Part shown: positions 13,155 through 25,147 of the stretch, piece after piece
How the letters are laid out: every line of letters starts with the position of its first letter
How positions within the stretch are numbered: the stretch's first letter is position 1
Source: Ecdyonurus torrentis
Taxonomy: Eukaryota > Arthropoda > Insecta > Ephemeroptera > Heptageniidae
Assembly (NCBI GenBank): GCA_949318235.1
Contig: OX439127.1
Coordinates: 3,979,413-4,043,412, forward strand
DNA: 64,000 nucleotides
Reading direction: 5' to 3'
The notes under the pieces: model-generated
Database searches by the model: none
The model's input: the letters and a program-made list of their open reading frames with translations, nothing else
What the model was told of the DNA's origin: nothing
Program-made: the position numbers and the translations under genes

Positions 13155-13418
13155 TCTTTTTAAAAATTATGTACAGTAAATTTTAAATAAATATACTTAT
13201 TGAGTTGAGTTAAAATCAACTTAATTGAGTAATTATACTGAACATATGGATAAAAACCTGCTATAATTATACTTTATGTACAATAAACAGAATACGTACA
13301 TTTTATAATTATGCATAAATGTCGCTGCATTGAGCTAAAATAATTATGACGTATTTATTAAAGTTCATGCCACAGGGCTTATTGTTAAAGTAACAGTTTA
13401 TTAATTTGATATTCTTCA

Positions 13419-13704
13419 ATAGGGTGTTTGCATTCATGTTAAATTCAACGCCATGTTGGTTCACTCAGTAACATAGGAGAATGACTAATTATACAGTTTG
13501 AAAATACTAATCAATATTTTTAAGAGCACTAATGCTGTTAATAGCTGGACTTAGCATCTTAAGTATGAGAGAAAACTAACAATAACACTAATTTAACAAA
13601 TTCAAAAAAAAAAAAATCCAAGTCCAAAGTTTGTCCTTTGCTGTGCTATTTTTTACTCTAGTATAGAGTAAGCGCATTAAATATGACGTCATGTGAATAC
13701 ACCT
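13419..13704 (-). mobile_element. TAGGGT MITE copy, reverse
   Basis: Starts atagggtgtttgcattcatg and ends at atgacgtcatgtgaatacacc with a worn terminus. Interior blocks are as in the other members. Confidence 0.75.
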
Positions 13705-14719
13705 TTTACTTCACACAAACAAACGGAAAAATATCAGAAGATTTTTTTCTGACATTTTCCCCCCTATCTTAAATTAATTATATTTAAATTAATTGTTTGT
13801 TTTCAATGAAAATTACGTTTGGGTTTCCTACTTTAGCATTCTTCAGTGACATTGCAAAGCTATTAATTTAGGCGTGTTATTGTTCTTTTTTTAATATAAT
13901 TTAACTATGGTATCGGAAAAAAAAATTTATACTGTATATAAAAATGCTTGTAGCCCATGCCAAGATCGATACATTTTTATGGTTTTTGACTTTGTTTAGT
14001 ACATTTTAAATGCTAAACGATGAAACTATTAGTTATTGATTTCTCTGTAATATTATCTTTTTGTGTTGAGAATACATACAAATAAACGTATTTATGAAAA
14101 CAAGTACCCACTTGGCATAATACATATTTTTATAATTATTTTTATCGTATAATGAAACAAAAAATGATATATTATGACAAAGTATACATTTTATGTAAAT
14201 TTAAATTTTTAAAAATTGGTATCAACTTTACCCCAACCCCCGATTTTTTTGTCTGGTTTGACTTTAAATTCTATAGTTTAGCTTGAAATTGAGCTGAAAT
14301 TCTAAAACAGGACAAGCTTGTCTTGTCTTCTATGTATGAATTTTTTTAAGGATAAAAGTCGAAAACTAAAATTAGAATTTCTTATCCTTAATTGTTTCTT
14401 CATGATAGAAACTAATAATTAATAGTAGGATTTTTAGTAATTTTATTATTATTATTATTATTTTACAATTTTTGTTAACAGGGTAATATATTCAAAAGCT
14501 GATGTTTTTTAATGATTCATACTCCACTCATGCTGGCTTATATATTTCAGCCCAAACCTTAAAACGCTATGTTTGTATTAATTTTTTTATATTATAATTT
14601 TTTCTATAGAAGTAATATATTTAATAAAATCGCAGATTTTAGACCCTATTAAGGAAACAATTTAAACCTAAAATTATTGGTCCAACTGTTTTAAATTTTG
14701 AGGGAGGGGAGGGGGGAAT
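13705..14719. other. Unannotated AT-rich stretch
   Basis: No gene or repeat family recognised. Contains a short ATT run near 14450 and a g-run near 14702-14716. Confidence 0.5.
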
Positions 14720-14990
14720 TTACTGTTGGGTGCGTATATGTAAAGCATGAAACGTTACACGATGCACGTTAACATGCATTTCATGACGATGCACTGAATT
14801 CGGGAGGTGCATGATCGATTTGATATTGCACCAACCAGCCTGCCTAGATGTTTCCATGGTTTCTCTAGGCTGTAATGGCGAAGGGCGGGCTGTGTCAATA
14901 GACCGTGGCTGGCCCGTGTGTGCTTTTCTATTAATTAGAAAGTCCTTACCGGTCAATAAGACAATGTCTTGACTGGTACTGGGATGGTTT
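14720..14990 (-). repeat. GC-richer block resembling an arthropod SINE body
   Basis: Base composition changes abruptly to near-balanced. The plus strand carries tttccatggtttctctaggc, then tggcgaagggcgggctgtgt and agaccgtggctggc. From memory this order resembles short retroposon bodies seen in insects (a ttccgtggtttccc block followed by an aggccacggc-like block); I could not check it. The 78-codon minus-strand frame here (14720-14956) is probably incidental. Confidence 0.35.
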
Positions 14991-15007
14991 TTGGTTTCGG
15001 ATAATTT

Positions 15008-16235
15008 TGGTTTTAGTGCAAGTATGATTTTATAGTGAAGAACAGATGAATTAAGACAATCAAGGTCCCGTTAATGTCATTATCATTGCGCATAACATTG
15101 CATTATTGTATTATTAAGAAATATACAGAATATTCGAACTGCAATAAAGGAGTGACTTCATCAGTAATATGACTCAAATTTTATTTTGCACTCTGACGTA
15201 CAGCTCGTTCTATAAACTACACACAAATATTGACCCAACTTTGAACATTTTCCTTTGTTAAAAATGTCTGGTCATGAGGTCGTTACCTGTTTACTACGTT
15301 TAAACATATGATCGATCATTGTTATTTCTTCTTTTAGAACTTTGAACTTGATAAGAATGAAAGAAACTTCCCAAAAAAAGGTCCAGGCTCAATATGCGAC
15401 TCACTTTTATCGGTTCCAAAAATGAAACAGATCAACCAATGAATGTCTTATTTTGTTGGTCAGCCAATCACTGTTATTAAGATTGACTTTACTTTATAGA
15501 ACGTTCTATAGAAGTGAGATCTGAGATATTTTGGTCGCCAGTTGAACGTTACATCGCAGTTACATACAGCTCTCATATTAAGTCTGGGTTGTTGGATCTC
15601 AAGCTTGCCTGACGTCACTGCAGTCAAGTCACGTACACTAGAGTGATCCAATATTATGTTTTATCTTTGCATTTCCTTCTATCATATTTATATCTCATAA
15701 CTGCGCAATATAATGCAACATGAGAATATCAACTGCATTACTGGAGCGTTCTAAAAATTATAATTTTATTTCAGACCTTTCTAGAACAAAGTTTTTGAAA
15801 AATGTCCGTATTTATTTTTTTTTTATAATTATTAAAAACGTTTAAAGTGTATACATATACTTTATATTTATACACATATAAGAGGGTGGTTTCATTCATT
15901 TTTAAGTCGACGTCTAAAAGAGCGCTAAATAAAATGGGCCAGTATAGGAAAATGATTCATTTTTCCAGTTTAAATATTCTTTTGCAATAATTTTGAGAGC
16001 ATTGATTTTGTAAAAGGTTGAATTAGTTTGTCATGTACTCGTATACAAGACAAATAATAATAACAAATAAAAGCTAATTTTCCAAAGAAAATAACCAAAA
16101 ACTACGTTTGTCCTATGCTAAGCACTGCTATATATTATACTCAACAAGAGCAGCAAAAAGCATTCAGAATGACGTCACGTGCACACGCACTAAATTATAC
16201 TGTAGACTTCGTAATATAATGCAACACTATAATAT
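15008..16235. repeat. Duplicated segment, copy A (1.2 kb)
   Basis: This stretch recurs at 18760-18870 plus 19698-20840 in the same order. Shared landmarks are aagacaatcaaggtcccgtt, attgcgcataacattgc, actgcaataaaggagtgac, acagctcgttctata, ggtccaggctcaatatgcga and catttccttctatcatattt. It includes a MITE at 15877-16192. No open frame is shared by both copies, so a gene duplication is not indicated. Confidence 0.8.
15877..16192 (-). mobile_element. TAGGGT-related MITE, GGTGGTTTCATTC subtype
   Basis: Interior blocks match the TAGGGT family in reverse (gagagcattgat, gtcctatgctaagcactgc, agcattcagaatgacgtcac), but the left end reads agagggtggtttcattcatt and the right cgcactaaa. A matching copy sits at 20450-20777, so it travelled with the larger duplication. 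Confidence 0.7.
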
Positions 16236-16242
16236 AAATATA

Positions 16243-16259
16243 CTCTTTCTCTCTCTATC

Positions 16260-16307
<48 letters not shown>
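16243..16307. repeat. (TC)n microsatellite
   Basis: Run of tc with some tgtc units. Confidence 0.95.
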
Positions 16308-16308
<1 letters not shown>

Positions 16309-16920
16309 GTGAGGGTGAGAGATTAGACGACAATGTACATTGAAACTATAAATTACGTAAAATATATGCAGCATTTAAATTAAATGTCACTGTAGAAACA
16401 TTATTGCTAAATTAGAACAACATAAATAGTTATTCAGTTCAATAAAATACTTATGCTTTGTGTAGCCCTATTATTGTGCAGTATAGCATAATATATGTTG
16501 TATGGATTAAATTATGCTAAAAATCGTGTAGCGTATTTATTAGTTTTTTCTTTCTTTCATATATATTAATTCTAAAGTTCACACATGGAAGAAAAAAAAT
16601 TAAAAAATACTGCATTTATGTAATAACACAGCATAAATAATGCTAAATTAGAACTTAGCATAAATAGTTATGCTTTACAACATAATATTTTTTAACTATG
16701 ACGTAGTCGATATGCAGTTTAAATTATGCTATGTTGAACAAATATTGCAGAAAATGATTAAGCATTATTTTTACGTATTTATTTTATCGGTCCATGATTA
16801 TAATATATTATTATTATATGATATTGTTATTACTAAGCTCTTTCAAAAATCTGTGTTTTCAAAATGCTTTTTTTTAATAACGACGATTATTTAGTTATTT
16901 ATATATTTATTTATATACTT
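16308..16920. repeat. AT-rich GCATAA repeat remnants
   Basis: Multiple gcataat and attatgct words and pieces of the CACGGA MITE family found at 21891 and 29296, including a worn right end near 16740-16795. No open frame of interest. Confidence 0.4.
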
Positions 16921-17203
<283 letters not shown>

Positions 17204-17314
17204 ATGTTCTTATAACTTTGCAAACATCAACATAAAGATCAAATTACTTAAATTATGCTGCATTTATGTATATATCACATTTTGTTCAATACGGTATACT
17301 ATATTATGCTATAC

Positions 17315-17619
17315 TATAGGGTCTATGCATTCATGTTAAAGTCGACGCCATGTTGGATAACTCAATAACATGGGTGGCATAAGAAAAAAAAATTGCCAGT
17401 TTAAAAAAACTATGCAATATTTTTGAGATCATTGATGCTGTAAATATGTTGAATTTGTATCTCAAATATGTGAGAAAATAACAATAACAAAAAAATTAAC
17501 CGATTTCCTAAAGAAAATTGGCTTAAATGAAGTTTGTCCTATGCTGAGCAATGTTATGATTCTCATCTAGTATGGCCTCCAAGCGCAATAAATATGACAT
17601 CATCCGCATACACCCTATA
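17315..17619 (-). mobile_element. TAGGGT MITE copy, reverse, well preserved
   Basis: Starts tatagggtctatgcattcat and ends ccgcatacaccctata, so both TIRs are intact. Flanked by AT-rich DNA. 305 bases, no coding capacity. Confidence 0.9.
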
Positions 17620-17627
17620 CATAATAA

Positions 17628-17740
17628 CGAGAGAGCGCAAAAATAGTTTTTCGACTATTGCCATTATGTCGACTATTGCTATAGTTTTATTTCATATCTC
17701 CACCGATCTCAACAAATGGCGCATTTTAAACCAATAAAAA
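17628..17740 (+). mobile_element. Solo end of hAT-like element 3
   Basis: Begins gagagagcgcaaaaatagtt, then a second actattg motif and atctccaccgatc. It matches, in order, the minus-strand right end of the element at 55042-56447. No opposite end is seen nearby, so this is a fragment. Confidence 0.65.
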
Positions 17741-18235
17741 AATTGATTATTTCGAGCTGAGTGACTATTAATAACTATATTACATAGTAGAAATATTAGA
17801 CAAGGTCCATTTATAAGACGTTAGTTGCGCCACGCAGCTTAAAGGATTTCACTAAAGACGTCATATCACCGGGTGTAATTTTGTTCACCTTATCAGTGAT
17901 GTAACTGGTGAACGCTGGTAAACGGCATCGTATTGGCTTAGAATCAAGTACATCCATTACAAAATCAAATCAACTGCGCGAGTTTTGTGCTGCGCTAAAC
18001 CTCTTTATTATATGCACGGAAAACATAAATTCAAGAAATTATTAGATACATATCAATTATTTTTTTAGTACTAAACAATAACTCTCTTGCAAAAAGTTTA
18101 AAGAGTGACTCGTTAGTACAAACGTAAATTTTTTAGCAAATTTAGTTAACTATTTAGATTCTAAAAAGTTGAGTTTGTAGCTAAAGCATTTATTATGAAA
18201 AAAGTCTAAATATATAGGAACTCTATAGATAATTA
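17741..18235. other. Unannotated stretch
   Basis: No gene or known repeat. Around 17830-17960 the composition is closer to balanced, but without an open frame. Confidence 0.4.
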
Positions 18236-18545
18236 TTTCCGTGTGGACCTTAAATATAAGGTAGTACAGCATAATTTTTTATACTGTTCTATATTAGCAT
18301 TTTTATTGCTATAACGACATAAATTTAGCGTAAATGACATAATTTATTCTTTTAGTGTATATTTCATTATAAATTTATATTTCTGTTATTTTCTCAAATA
18401 TTTCTCAAATATTTATGCTCTACAACATAATATGTATATGCTTTTGTACATAATTATTTTGCAATGTAGTAAAGATTATGTTATGTTTCACAAAGTGTGC
18501 TGAAAATGAGCTACCATAATTTTTACGCAGTTATTTTTGTCGGTG
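18236..18545 (-). mobile_element. CACGGA MITE-related sequence
   Basis: Right end reads tgtgctgaaaatgagctacc then ttatttttgtcggtg, the inverse of the left end of the copies at 21891 and 29296. The interior is rich in gcataa words and seems rearranged. Confidence 0.4.
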
Positions 18546-18660
18546 CATATAGCGTGAAATAAAGGGATTGTAAAATTTCATTAATTTCATTACCGAAAGG
18601 GTTTGGCTTTCGTGTTACACCGTGTTATATAAGCAGTAAACTGACATTGAAAAGTAATTC

Positions 18661-18731
18661 GGCTCGACCGGGACTCAAACCCGGATCTTTGGTTTCCCAG
18701 ACAACTGCGTTAACCATTATGCTACCTTTAA
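18661..18731 (-). pseudogene. tRNA-like sequence with perfect T arm
   Basis: Minus strand shows an A box tagcataatggtta, a T arm with five perfect pairs (ccggg with cccgg around tttgagt) and a 3' strand tcgagcc. The 5' acceptor strand ttaaagg does not pair with it and the anticodon stem is weak, so it is not a working tRNA. It adjoins the conserved block at 18760-18870 and may be a SINE head. Confidence 0.5.
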
Positions 18732-18759
18732 CATTCTGTGCGATTATAATAATTTTGTT

Positions 18760-18870
18760 TTCAGTGCGAGTATGATTTTATAGTGAAGCACAGTTGAATT
18801 AAGACAATCAAGGTCCCGTTAATTTCATTATCATTGCGCATAACATTGCATTATTGTATTATTGAGCATT
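18760..18870. repeat. Duplicated segment, copy B, first part
   Basis: Matches 15008-15118 (gtgcgagtatgattttatag, aagacaatcaaggtcccgtt, attgcgcataacattgc). The match breaks at 18870 and resumes at 19698, so about 830 bases interrupt this copy. Confidence 0.75.
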
Positions 18871-18909
18871 GATTGTAACATTTTGTAGGACCATATGCTA
18901 TTAGGGGAC

Positions 18910-19046
<137 letters not shown>

Positions 19047-19395
19047 GTGAAGGTAATTATACAAAATTTATTATTTGCTTTGAAAGTTGGTTATTTGTTT
19101 TTTTTTTGTTTTTTCAGGAACTAAAAAAAAATATAATTATATTAGTTTCTTTGTGGCAGAAACTGCAAATGTACATATCTTATTCTTATCGCAAAAACAT
19201 CAAATAATATAGTTAATCCTAAATCACGTTTACTGTACGTAACTTTTACAGTAACGCCAGAATGCCTCGCAGTTAACAAATAAAATTACGTTCAATGAGA
19301 TCAAAATGATATCATTTTTTGGTTATGAAAGATTTTTGAAATCATAGTTCTTGCAATTGTTATATTTTCTATATAAAAGTATCATACGATCTTCT

Positions 19396-19588
19396 CGCGT
19401 CAAGATGAAGCTACTACACTTTACAAATTTCCGAAGAATGAACGATCTATACTTTACAAATTTGCGGCTACCTGGAACTTCACCTACCTGTTTTATATAG
19501 CAGAAGCTTCAGGTAGCCGTGACTTTGTAAAGTGTAGATCGTTCATTCTTCGGAAATTTGTAAAGTGTAGTAGCTACATCTTGACGCG
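19396..19588. mobile_element. Foldback hairpin element, about 80-bp arms
   Basis: Arms 19396-19477 and 19505-19588 are nearly perfect reverse complements. The outer word is cgcgtcaagatg, and each arm contains two copies of actttacaaatt and gatc(t/g)-type words (ccgaagaatgaacgatct). The spacer is short. A 3-base GAT may flank both ends outside cttctcgcg. Non-coding. It sits inside the insertion that splits duplicated copy B. Confidence 0.85.
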
Positions 19589-19986
19589 AAAGGATCAATA
19601 TGTGAAATGTTTTGTATATTTCATATTTCACTGTAAATTATAAATGTTTTGCTGATGCAATACAAGTGGAATGTTTGCTTAATATAATTATATTATATAG
19701 AAATATACAGAATATTCCAACTGCAATAAAGGAGTGACGTCTTCAATAATATGCCTCAAAGTTTATTTTGCACTCTGACATACAGCTCGTTCTATATACA
19801 CACAAATATTGAGCCAGCTTTGAAAATGGTCCTGTGTTAAAACTATCTGGTTATGGCATCGTTTCCTGTTTACTACGTTTATACACATTGTCGATCATTG
19901 TTATTTCTTCTTTTAGAACTTGATAAGAATAAAAAAAATGTCCAAAAAAAGGTCCAGTCTCAATATGCGACTCACTTTTACAGTCT

Positions 19987-20019
<33 letters not shown>

Positions 20020-20037
20020 ACACAAAAAAACACAATG
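19987..20037. repeat. Poly-A tract
   Basis: About 34 A followed by cacacaaaaaaacacaa, absent at the matching point of copy A. Confidence 0.95.
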
Positions 20038-20449
20038 AATGTCTTATTTTGTTGGTCGGCTAATCACTGTTATTGAGATTGAATTTTTACTTTTTAGAAC
20101 GTTTTAAAGAAGTGAGATCATTATTTTGTCGCCAGTTGAACGTTACAACAGTTACAGCTCTCAAATTTAGTCTGAGTTGTTGGAACTGAAGCTTGGCTGA
20201 CGTCACTGTAGTCAAGTCACGTACACTACAGAGATCCAATATTATGTTTTATGTTTTGCATTTCCTTCTATCATATTTATATCTCATAACTGCGCACTAT
20301 AATGCAACATGAGAATATTACCTGCATTACTGGAGCGTTCTAGAAGTTATAATTTTATTCCAGACCTTTCTAGTACAAACATTTTGAAAAATGTTTGCAA
20401 TATTACTACTTTTTTTATTCAAAACCGATAAAGTGTATTCATATAAATA

Positions 20450-20777
20450 TATAAGAGGGTGGTTTCATTCATTTCGAAGTCGTCGCTACAAGTAAGCGCT
20501 AAATTAAATGGGCCAGTATCGGAAAATGATTCACTTTGCCAGTTTAAAATATTTTGCGATAAATTAGAGAGCATTGAAATTGTTAACAGGTGGAATTAGT
20601 TGCCAAAAGTGCGCATAAAAAAATAATAATAACAAAAAATAGCTAATTTTCCAACGAAAATAACTAAAACTGCGTTTGTCCTATTAAGACGAACGGTCCT
20701 ATGTTAAGCAATGCTATTCATTACTCAACAAGAGCATCAAAAAGCATTCAGAATGATGTCATGTGCACACGCCCTAA
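20450..20777 (-). mobile_element. TAGGGT-related MITE, GGTGGTTTCATTC subtype
   Basis: Counterpart of the copy at 15877-16192 within the duplicated segment. It carries an extra aagacgaacggtcctatgtt near 20685-20705, which repeats the gtcctat block. Confidence 0.7.
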
Positions 20778-21052
20778 ATTTTATTGTGGGTCTCGTAATA
20801 TAATGCAACGGCACTATAATTTGTATTTACTTTTTTCTTTTCTGTTTTTGTCATTTGTATTTATTTATTACTCCATTTATTTATTTCTATTATTAAATTT
20901 GTTATTGCATAATTTATTGTAATATAATGAAATGTTTTATCCAAACAATATAACATTTGATTATTATTATTTGTATTTGCAATCGAGAAAGGTAGACTTG
21001 CAGTTAGTAAAACTTTTATTGCGTTTTTACAGTACATCTGTTCCTGAACCCA

Positions 21053-21373
<321 letters not shown>

Positions 21374-21890
21374 AAAATATAAATTTTTAATAGCTTAGGT
21401 ATTATGCACTATAAATTATGCTGTATTGAACAAATATTTCAGAAATTGATTGAACATAATTTTTTCGTAGTTATTTTATCCCTTCATTATTATTATTATT
21501 ATTATTATTGTTATATAATATTGTTACGCCCTTTTAGAAATCTGTATTTTTGAAATGCTTTTATTTTAATAATTATAATTGACTAATAGTTTAATTATTT
21601 ATTTATTTGTAAAGAACATATATGTTCTTAAAGTAATGCACACATGCACAGAAAGATCAAATTATAGAACAATATAAATAATTATTCTGAACAATATAAT
21701 ACTTATGCTATATAACTTTATTATTATGCAACATAGCTTAATATATGCTACATATATTGAACAAATGTGTTGAAACTGTGTTGAAACTGAATATATTACG
21801 ATTTTTATTTTTGTCCGTGTAGACATCATCATGAAATTGCAACAAATGTTCAAATTTAATTAAAAGGCCGAGAAAGTTGAATATTTTTAA
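21374..21890. repeat. AT-rich GCATAA repeat remnants
   Basis: Contains worn pieces of the CACGGA MITE family, including an inverted left end near 21790-21822 (atttttgtccgtg), and an (ATT)n run at 21487-21510. No gene. Confidence 0.4.
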
Positions 21891-22104
21891 CACGGACAAA
21901 AATAAACACGTAATAATTATGCTAGCTCATATTCAGTACAATCTGTTCAATCTGACATAATTTAGGCTATATTGCATAATAATTATGTTATATAGCATAC
22001 ATATTATGTTGAACAGCAAAATTATTTATGTTGTTCTAATTTAGCATTATTTATGCTATAATGAAATAAATGCAGCATAAATTACATAATTTATTCTTTC
22101 CGTG
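21891..22104 (+). mobile_element. CACGGA MITE, best copy
   Basis: Left end cacggacaaaaataaacacg, right end ttattctttccgtg, so the outermost bases form an inverted repeat. The interior is a series of gcataat and attatgct words, itself able to fold. 214 bases, non-coding. Another copy is at 29296-29485. Confidence 0.75.
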
Positions 22105-22711
22105 AATGATACCTATTCCTTCCCCCCCCCCCTCCCCCTCCCCCCCTGTTATTTCTTATCAGTTTTGCAAAATATAAACTGTTATTACTTTCATTACAAG
22201 ATACTGATTTGTTTAATTTTATGTTTAATATTATCTGTTAAAAGTTTGGAGTTACTTGAAAATGCCATGATGTTTTGCAACTGCCTTAATTTAACAAACA
22301 AACACTTACAAGAGACTTACAATAAGTGCGACATTAACTGGCTTGCATGTCATAACAAGTTGAACGTCATCACAAAACTGCATGCTAAAATTAAAGTAAC
22401 ATTGATATTGAAAAATCATGAACAAAAATATGTACGTACGTCATAATTATGTTACTTTATTTTTCAGTAAAATTGTTAAACACAGCATAATCTATGCTAT
22501 ACTGCATAATAGCTATGTTAAATTGCATTAATATGTTATGTTGGACAACAGATTTTTTTATCAAAATTTACATCTTTTTTGATAAATTGACACAAAGGCA
22601 GCAGTTTTCACGGAATTAATGCTTGGCGTGTACAAAATTAACTATTATGCGAGCTCAAGGAAGCTAACGGAATGCTCGTTTAAAAACAAACAAAAAATCC
22701 TGAAGATTTTG
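22105..22711. other. Unannotated stretch after a C-rich run
   Basis: Starts with a c-rich run (22123-22147). A 114-codon plus-strand frame (22102-22446) crosses it with ordinary AT-rich composition and no recognised motif; I do not call it a gene. Confidence 0.4.
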
Positions 22712-22736
22712 AACCAGTTTAAATTTACAGCTCTAG
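22712..22736 (-). mobile_element. Solo end fragment of hAT-like element 4
   Basis: agtttaaatttacagctcta matches the right terminus of the elements at 35270 and 41702 with one change. Only the end is present. Confidence 0.5.
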
Positions 22737-22806
22737 TTTTTATATTATAATTCACGGTCAATTCTTAAATATGGGAAAATTACTTTACGGAATGATTTTA
22801 TTTCGG

Positions 22807-22808
<2 letters not shown>

Positions 22809-22899
<91 letters not shown>

Positions 22900-22924
22900 C
22901 AGAGACAGAGAGAGAGAGAGAGAG
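22809..22924. repeat. (GA)n microsatellite with (GAGACA) segment
   Basis: About 116 bases of ga with four gagaca units near 22878-22908. Confidence 0.97.
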
Positions 22925-23121
22925 CATAATTTACGTATAGAATCTTGAACTTTTTACAAAATATCTTACACAGAATACACATTTTTAAATTTAGCTATAT
23001 TATTAAACTTTTTTATCCCTCAAAAGAACATTATTTTATTGGTTTTAATGCGGGCAATTAGCTAATGCGGGATACGACTAAGAAGCTGTAAGGAAAGATA
23101 AATCTGACTGAAAATTTTCAC

Positions 23122-23180
23122 AGATATAGATATAGGATATAGATATAGATATAGATATAGATAGGATTAGGATATAGATA
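23122..23180. repeat. (GATATA)n short tandem repeat
   Basis: About nine imperfect gatata units. Confidence 0.9.
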
Positions 23181-23998
23181 AAATCAAAAATAAAATATAA
23201 GTGGGCTCACCGTGACAGATTTGTTATTATGATTGCGTTTAGTCCCATCGGAGCCCATGTTAATTTGAATTTCAATAATTATTTCCTCTCTTATCTGAGT
23301 TTCACAAGTTCTGAAATATTTATCATAGGTAGCTGTTACTATTAACTTTTAAATGTCACCATTCAGTTTGCTAAGTTTCCTTTTATATACAATTTTAATA
23401 CAATTTATCTAAATAATAAAAAAATAAAATATGATCAATACAGGGTGCAAAAAATATTTCTGTTAATTGTTTTTAACCCCATAAAAAATAAATATTTAAA
23501 TAATGCACTCTGTATTAGATAGTATTTATTAGACAATTAAATTCTGGCCTATGGGCCTTGGCATTATCTTCTGGTAAATAAAAATTGGTTTACATGTGCC
23601 GTTGATTTTCTATACAGCTTGACAGCTTGTAACCAGCTGGAGTATATCTATATTATTTGCGGCGCGAGCTCAGGGAGAGGTGAACGTGCTCGATAGCAGT
23701 TTTGCGGAATGGCTTTATTATTTTGCTATGCCCCGAGGCAGCGCCTGCGACAGGTGGAGATATGCAAACTGCTCCTCATATGTAACCAAAAAGTTGCATA
23801 TCAATCAGGATACCAAACTTTGAGGTGACGTCACGAAGCGCAACTTGGAATTACATGTGCAACAAGTTTGGTTTGAAATAAAGGTAGAGATGTTGTTATC
23901 TGTTACCAAGTGATAGGCAAACTAACTGCAGTACGACAAATCAAGCTGCACTTCAAATTGACGACGTTTCTCATTTTTGACACTCAACAATGCAAACA
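23181..23998. other. Unannotated stretch, partly GC-richer
   Basis: Between about 23600 and 23870 composition is more balanced, with gcggcgcgag, ggcagcgcctgcgac and gtgacgtcacg. No open frame spans it. It could be a fragment of an old element or of regulatory DNA. Confidence 0.35.
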
Positions 23999-24143
23999 TA
24001 TACTCGACTCAAAAAACCTCAGTCGATTTAAATCGGGCATGCCTAAAGTATTGCCCATTGTCACATTTGAGGAGAAGGGGGTGGCTGGGCGATACCGTAA
24101 AAGGTCAGATGGCAGGTAACTCAGGTTTTTTGAGTCGAGTATA
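23999..24143. mobile_element. Short TIR element, 21-bp perfect ends
   Basis: tatactcgactcaaaaaacct at 23999 is mirrored exactly by aggttttttgagtcgagtata ending at 24143. The centre, about 100 bases, is GC-richer (gggggtggctgggcgatacc). Non-coding; overlapping 60-85 codon frames depend on the inverted ends. The TSD is not clear. Confidence 0.75.
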
Positions 24144-24468
24144 CAAAAATCGATGTTTTTGAGCACAATTATAATAATAAATGAGTATATTTCTTTTTCT
24201 TTTTTTTTTCTTATCAGTGGAAGCAAAATGTGTATCTCGTTTTTTTTTTAATGCGGGAAGCAAAATGTTTGTGTCGTTTCCAAACGTAATGTAGCTGGCT
24301 CTTGACTTACACATATTGCTTGTGACAATAAAACATGATATACACATTAGTCGCTGCAACATCGAAATACTTCTTTCTGCGATGAAATAATTTACATATA
24401 TAATTTAGTGTTTCATATAAAAACAAGTTAAAGTATCTTTACTATTCCACATTGAAACATTTCCGGCA

Positions 24469-24915
24469 GCATATTTGGAAACCGTGTACACGTACAGAAT
24501 ACAGCCTACCTGATTGGTCAATTTTGATAAAGTCGTGTCTTTATTGGTTAATTTTTTTCTGCGCGGTCTCTTTTCAAACGTTGACTATGCTCATTTAACC
24601 TACAACTCTACCATGCACGTAAGACCTTTTGCTGCGTAACTCGTAGTTAAAAAATGCTAAAAAAATAAATAATAATAAATTAATAAATAAATAAATCTTC
24701 TCATGGATCGATGCGCTATATACGTCGTATATTATAGTAGAGCGCCGAGTCATTCTAGTTTCCGCGCGCTATTTCCTTGTATGAATACACCAACTTTGAC
24801 ATTAATTTAATACGTGAGGTACGTAGTCTGGTGGAAGTGCGCCTGGATTCTAAAGTAGAGGGTCCAGGATCAAATCTTGCTGCAGTTTTTTGTTTGTTTG
24901 TTTGTTTTTTTTTTC
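24469..24915 (+). mobile_element. tRNA-like repeat, copy 1
   Basis: Shared landmarks with the other copies: gcatatttggaaaccgtgta, attggtcaattttgataaag, cttttgctgcgtaact, ctatatacgtcgta, agcgccgagtcattctagtt, tccttgtatgaatacacc, then a tRNA-like end: tagtctggtggaagtgc and ccaggatcaaatcttgctgc. The T-arm-like part keeps a 7-base loop atcaaat. A T-run ends it, as at a Pol III stop. The acceptor stem does not form, so it is tRNA-derived rather than a tRNA. It retains the empty site for the MITE found in copy 2. Confidence 0.75.
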
Positions 24916-25147
24916 TTTTTTTTGCTGCATAAATTGCTGTGCAAAGATGCTTAATAATAATAATTGTGGTCACTAAATTGAGCATAGAATAGCAAAATAA
25001 GGACGCAGTCTGTATTTGTTTTTATTTCCAAAAAGATTTTAATGTAAAGAATAATGTATTTCTTAAAACTATATTTATAAATTTTAAGTTTTAAATATAT
25101 TTTGAAATTCTAATCAATCATCATTATTATATACATTTCAAACAAAA

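Larger units (their letters stand above)
19698..20840. repeat. Duplicated segment, copy B, second part
   Basis: Resumes the match to copy A at aatatacagaatattccaac and follows it through 16235. Differences include an A-run at 19987 absent from copy A. Confidence 0.8.

Noticed and set aside
14720..14956. 78-codon minus-strand frame with balanced composition
   Set aside because: Region looks like a SINE body; no protein family recognised and retroposon bodies often leave open frames by chance.
18661..18731. Functional tRNA gene
   Set aside because: T arm is perfect but the acceptor and anticodon stems do not form.
23910..24226. Overlapping 61-85 codon frames on both strands
   Set aside because: They run through the inverted ends of the 145-bp element, which makes both strands similar.
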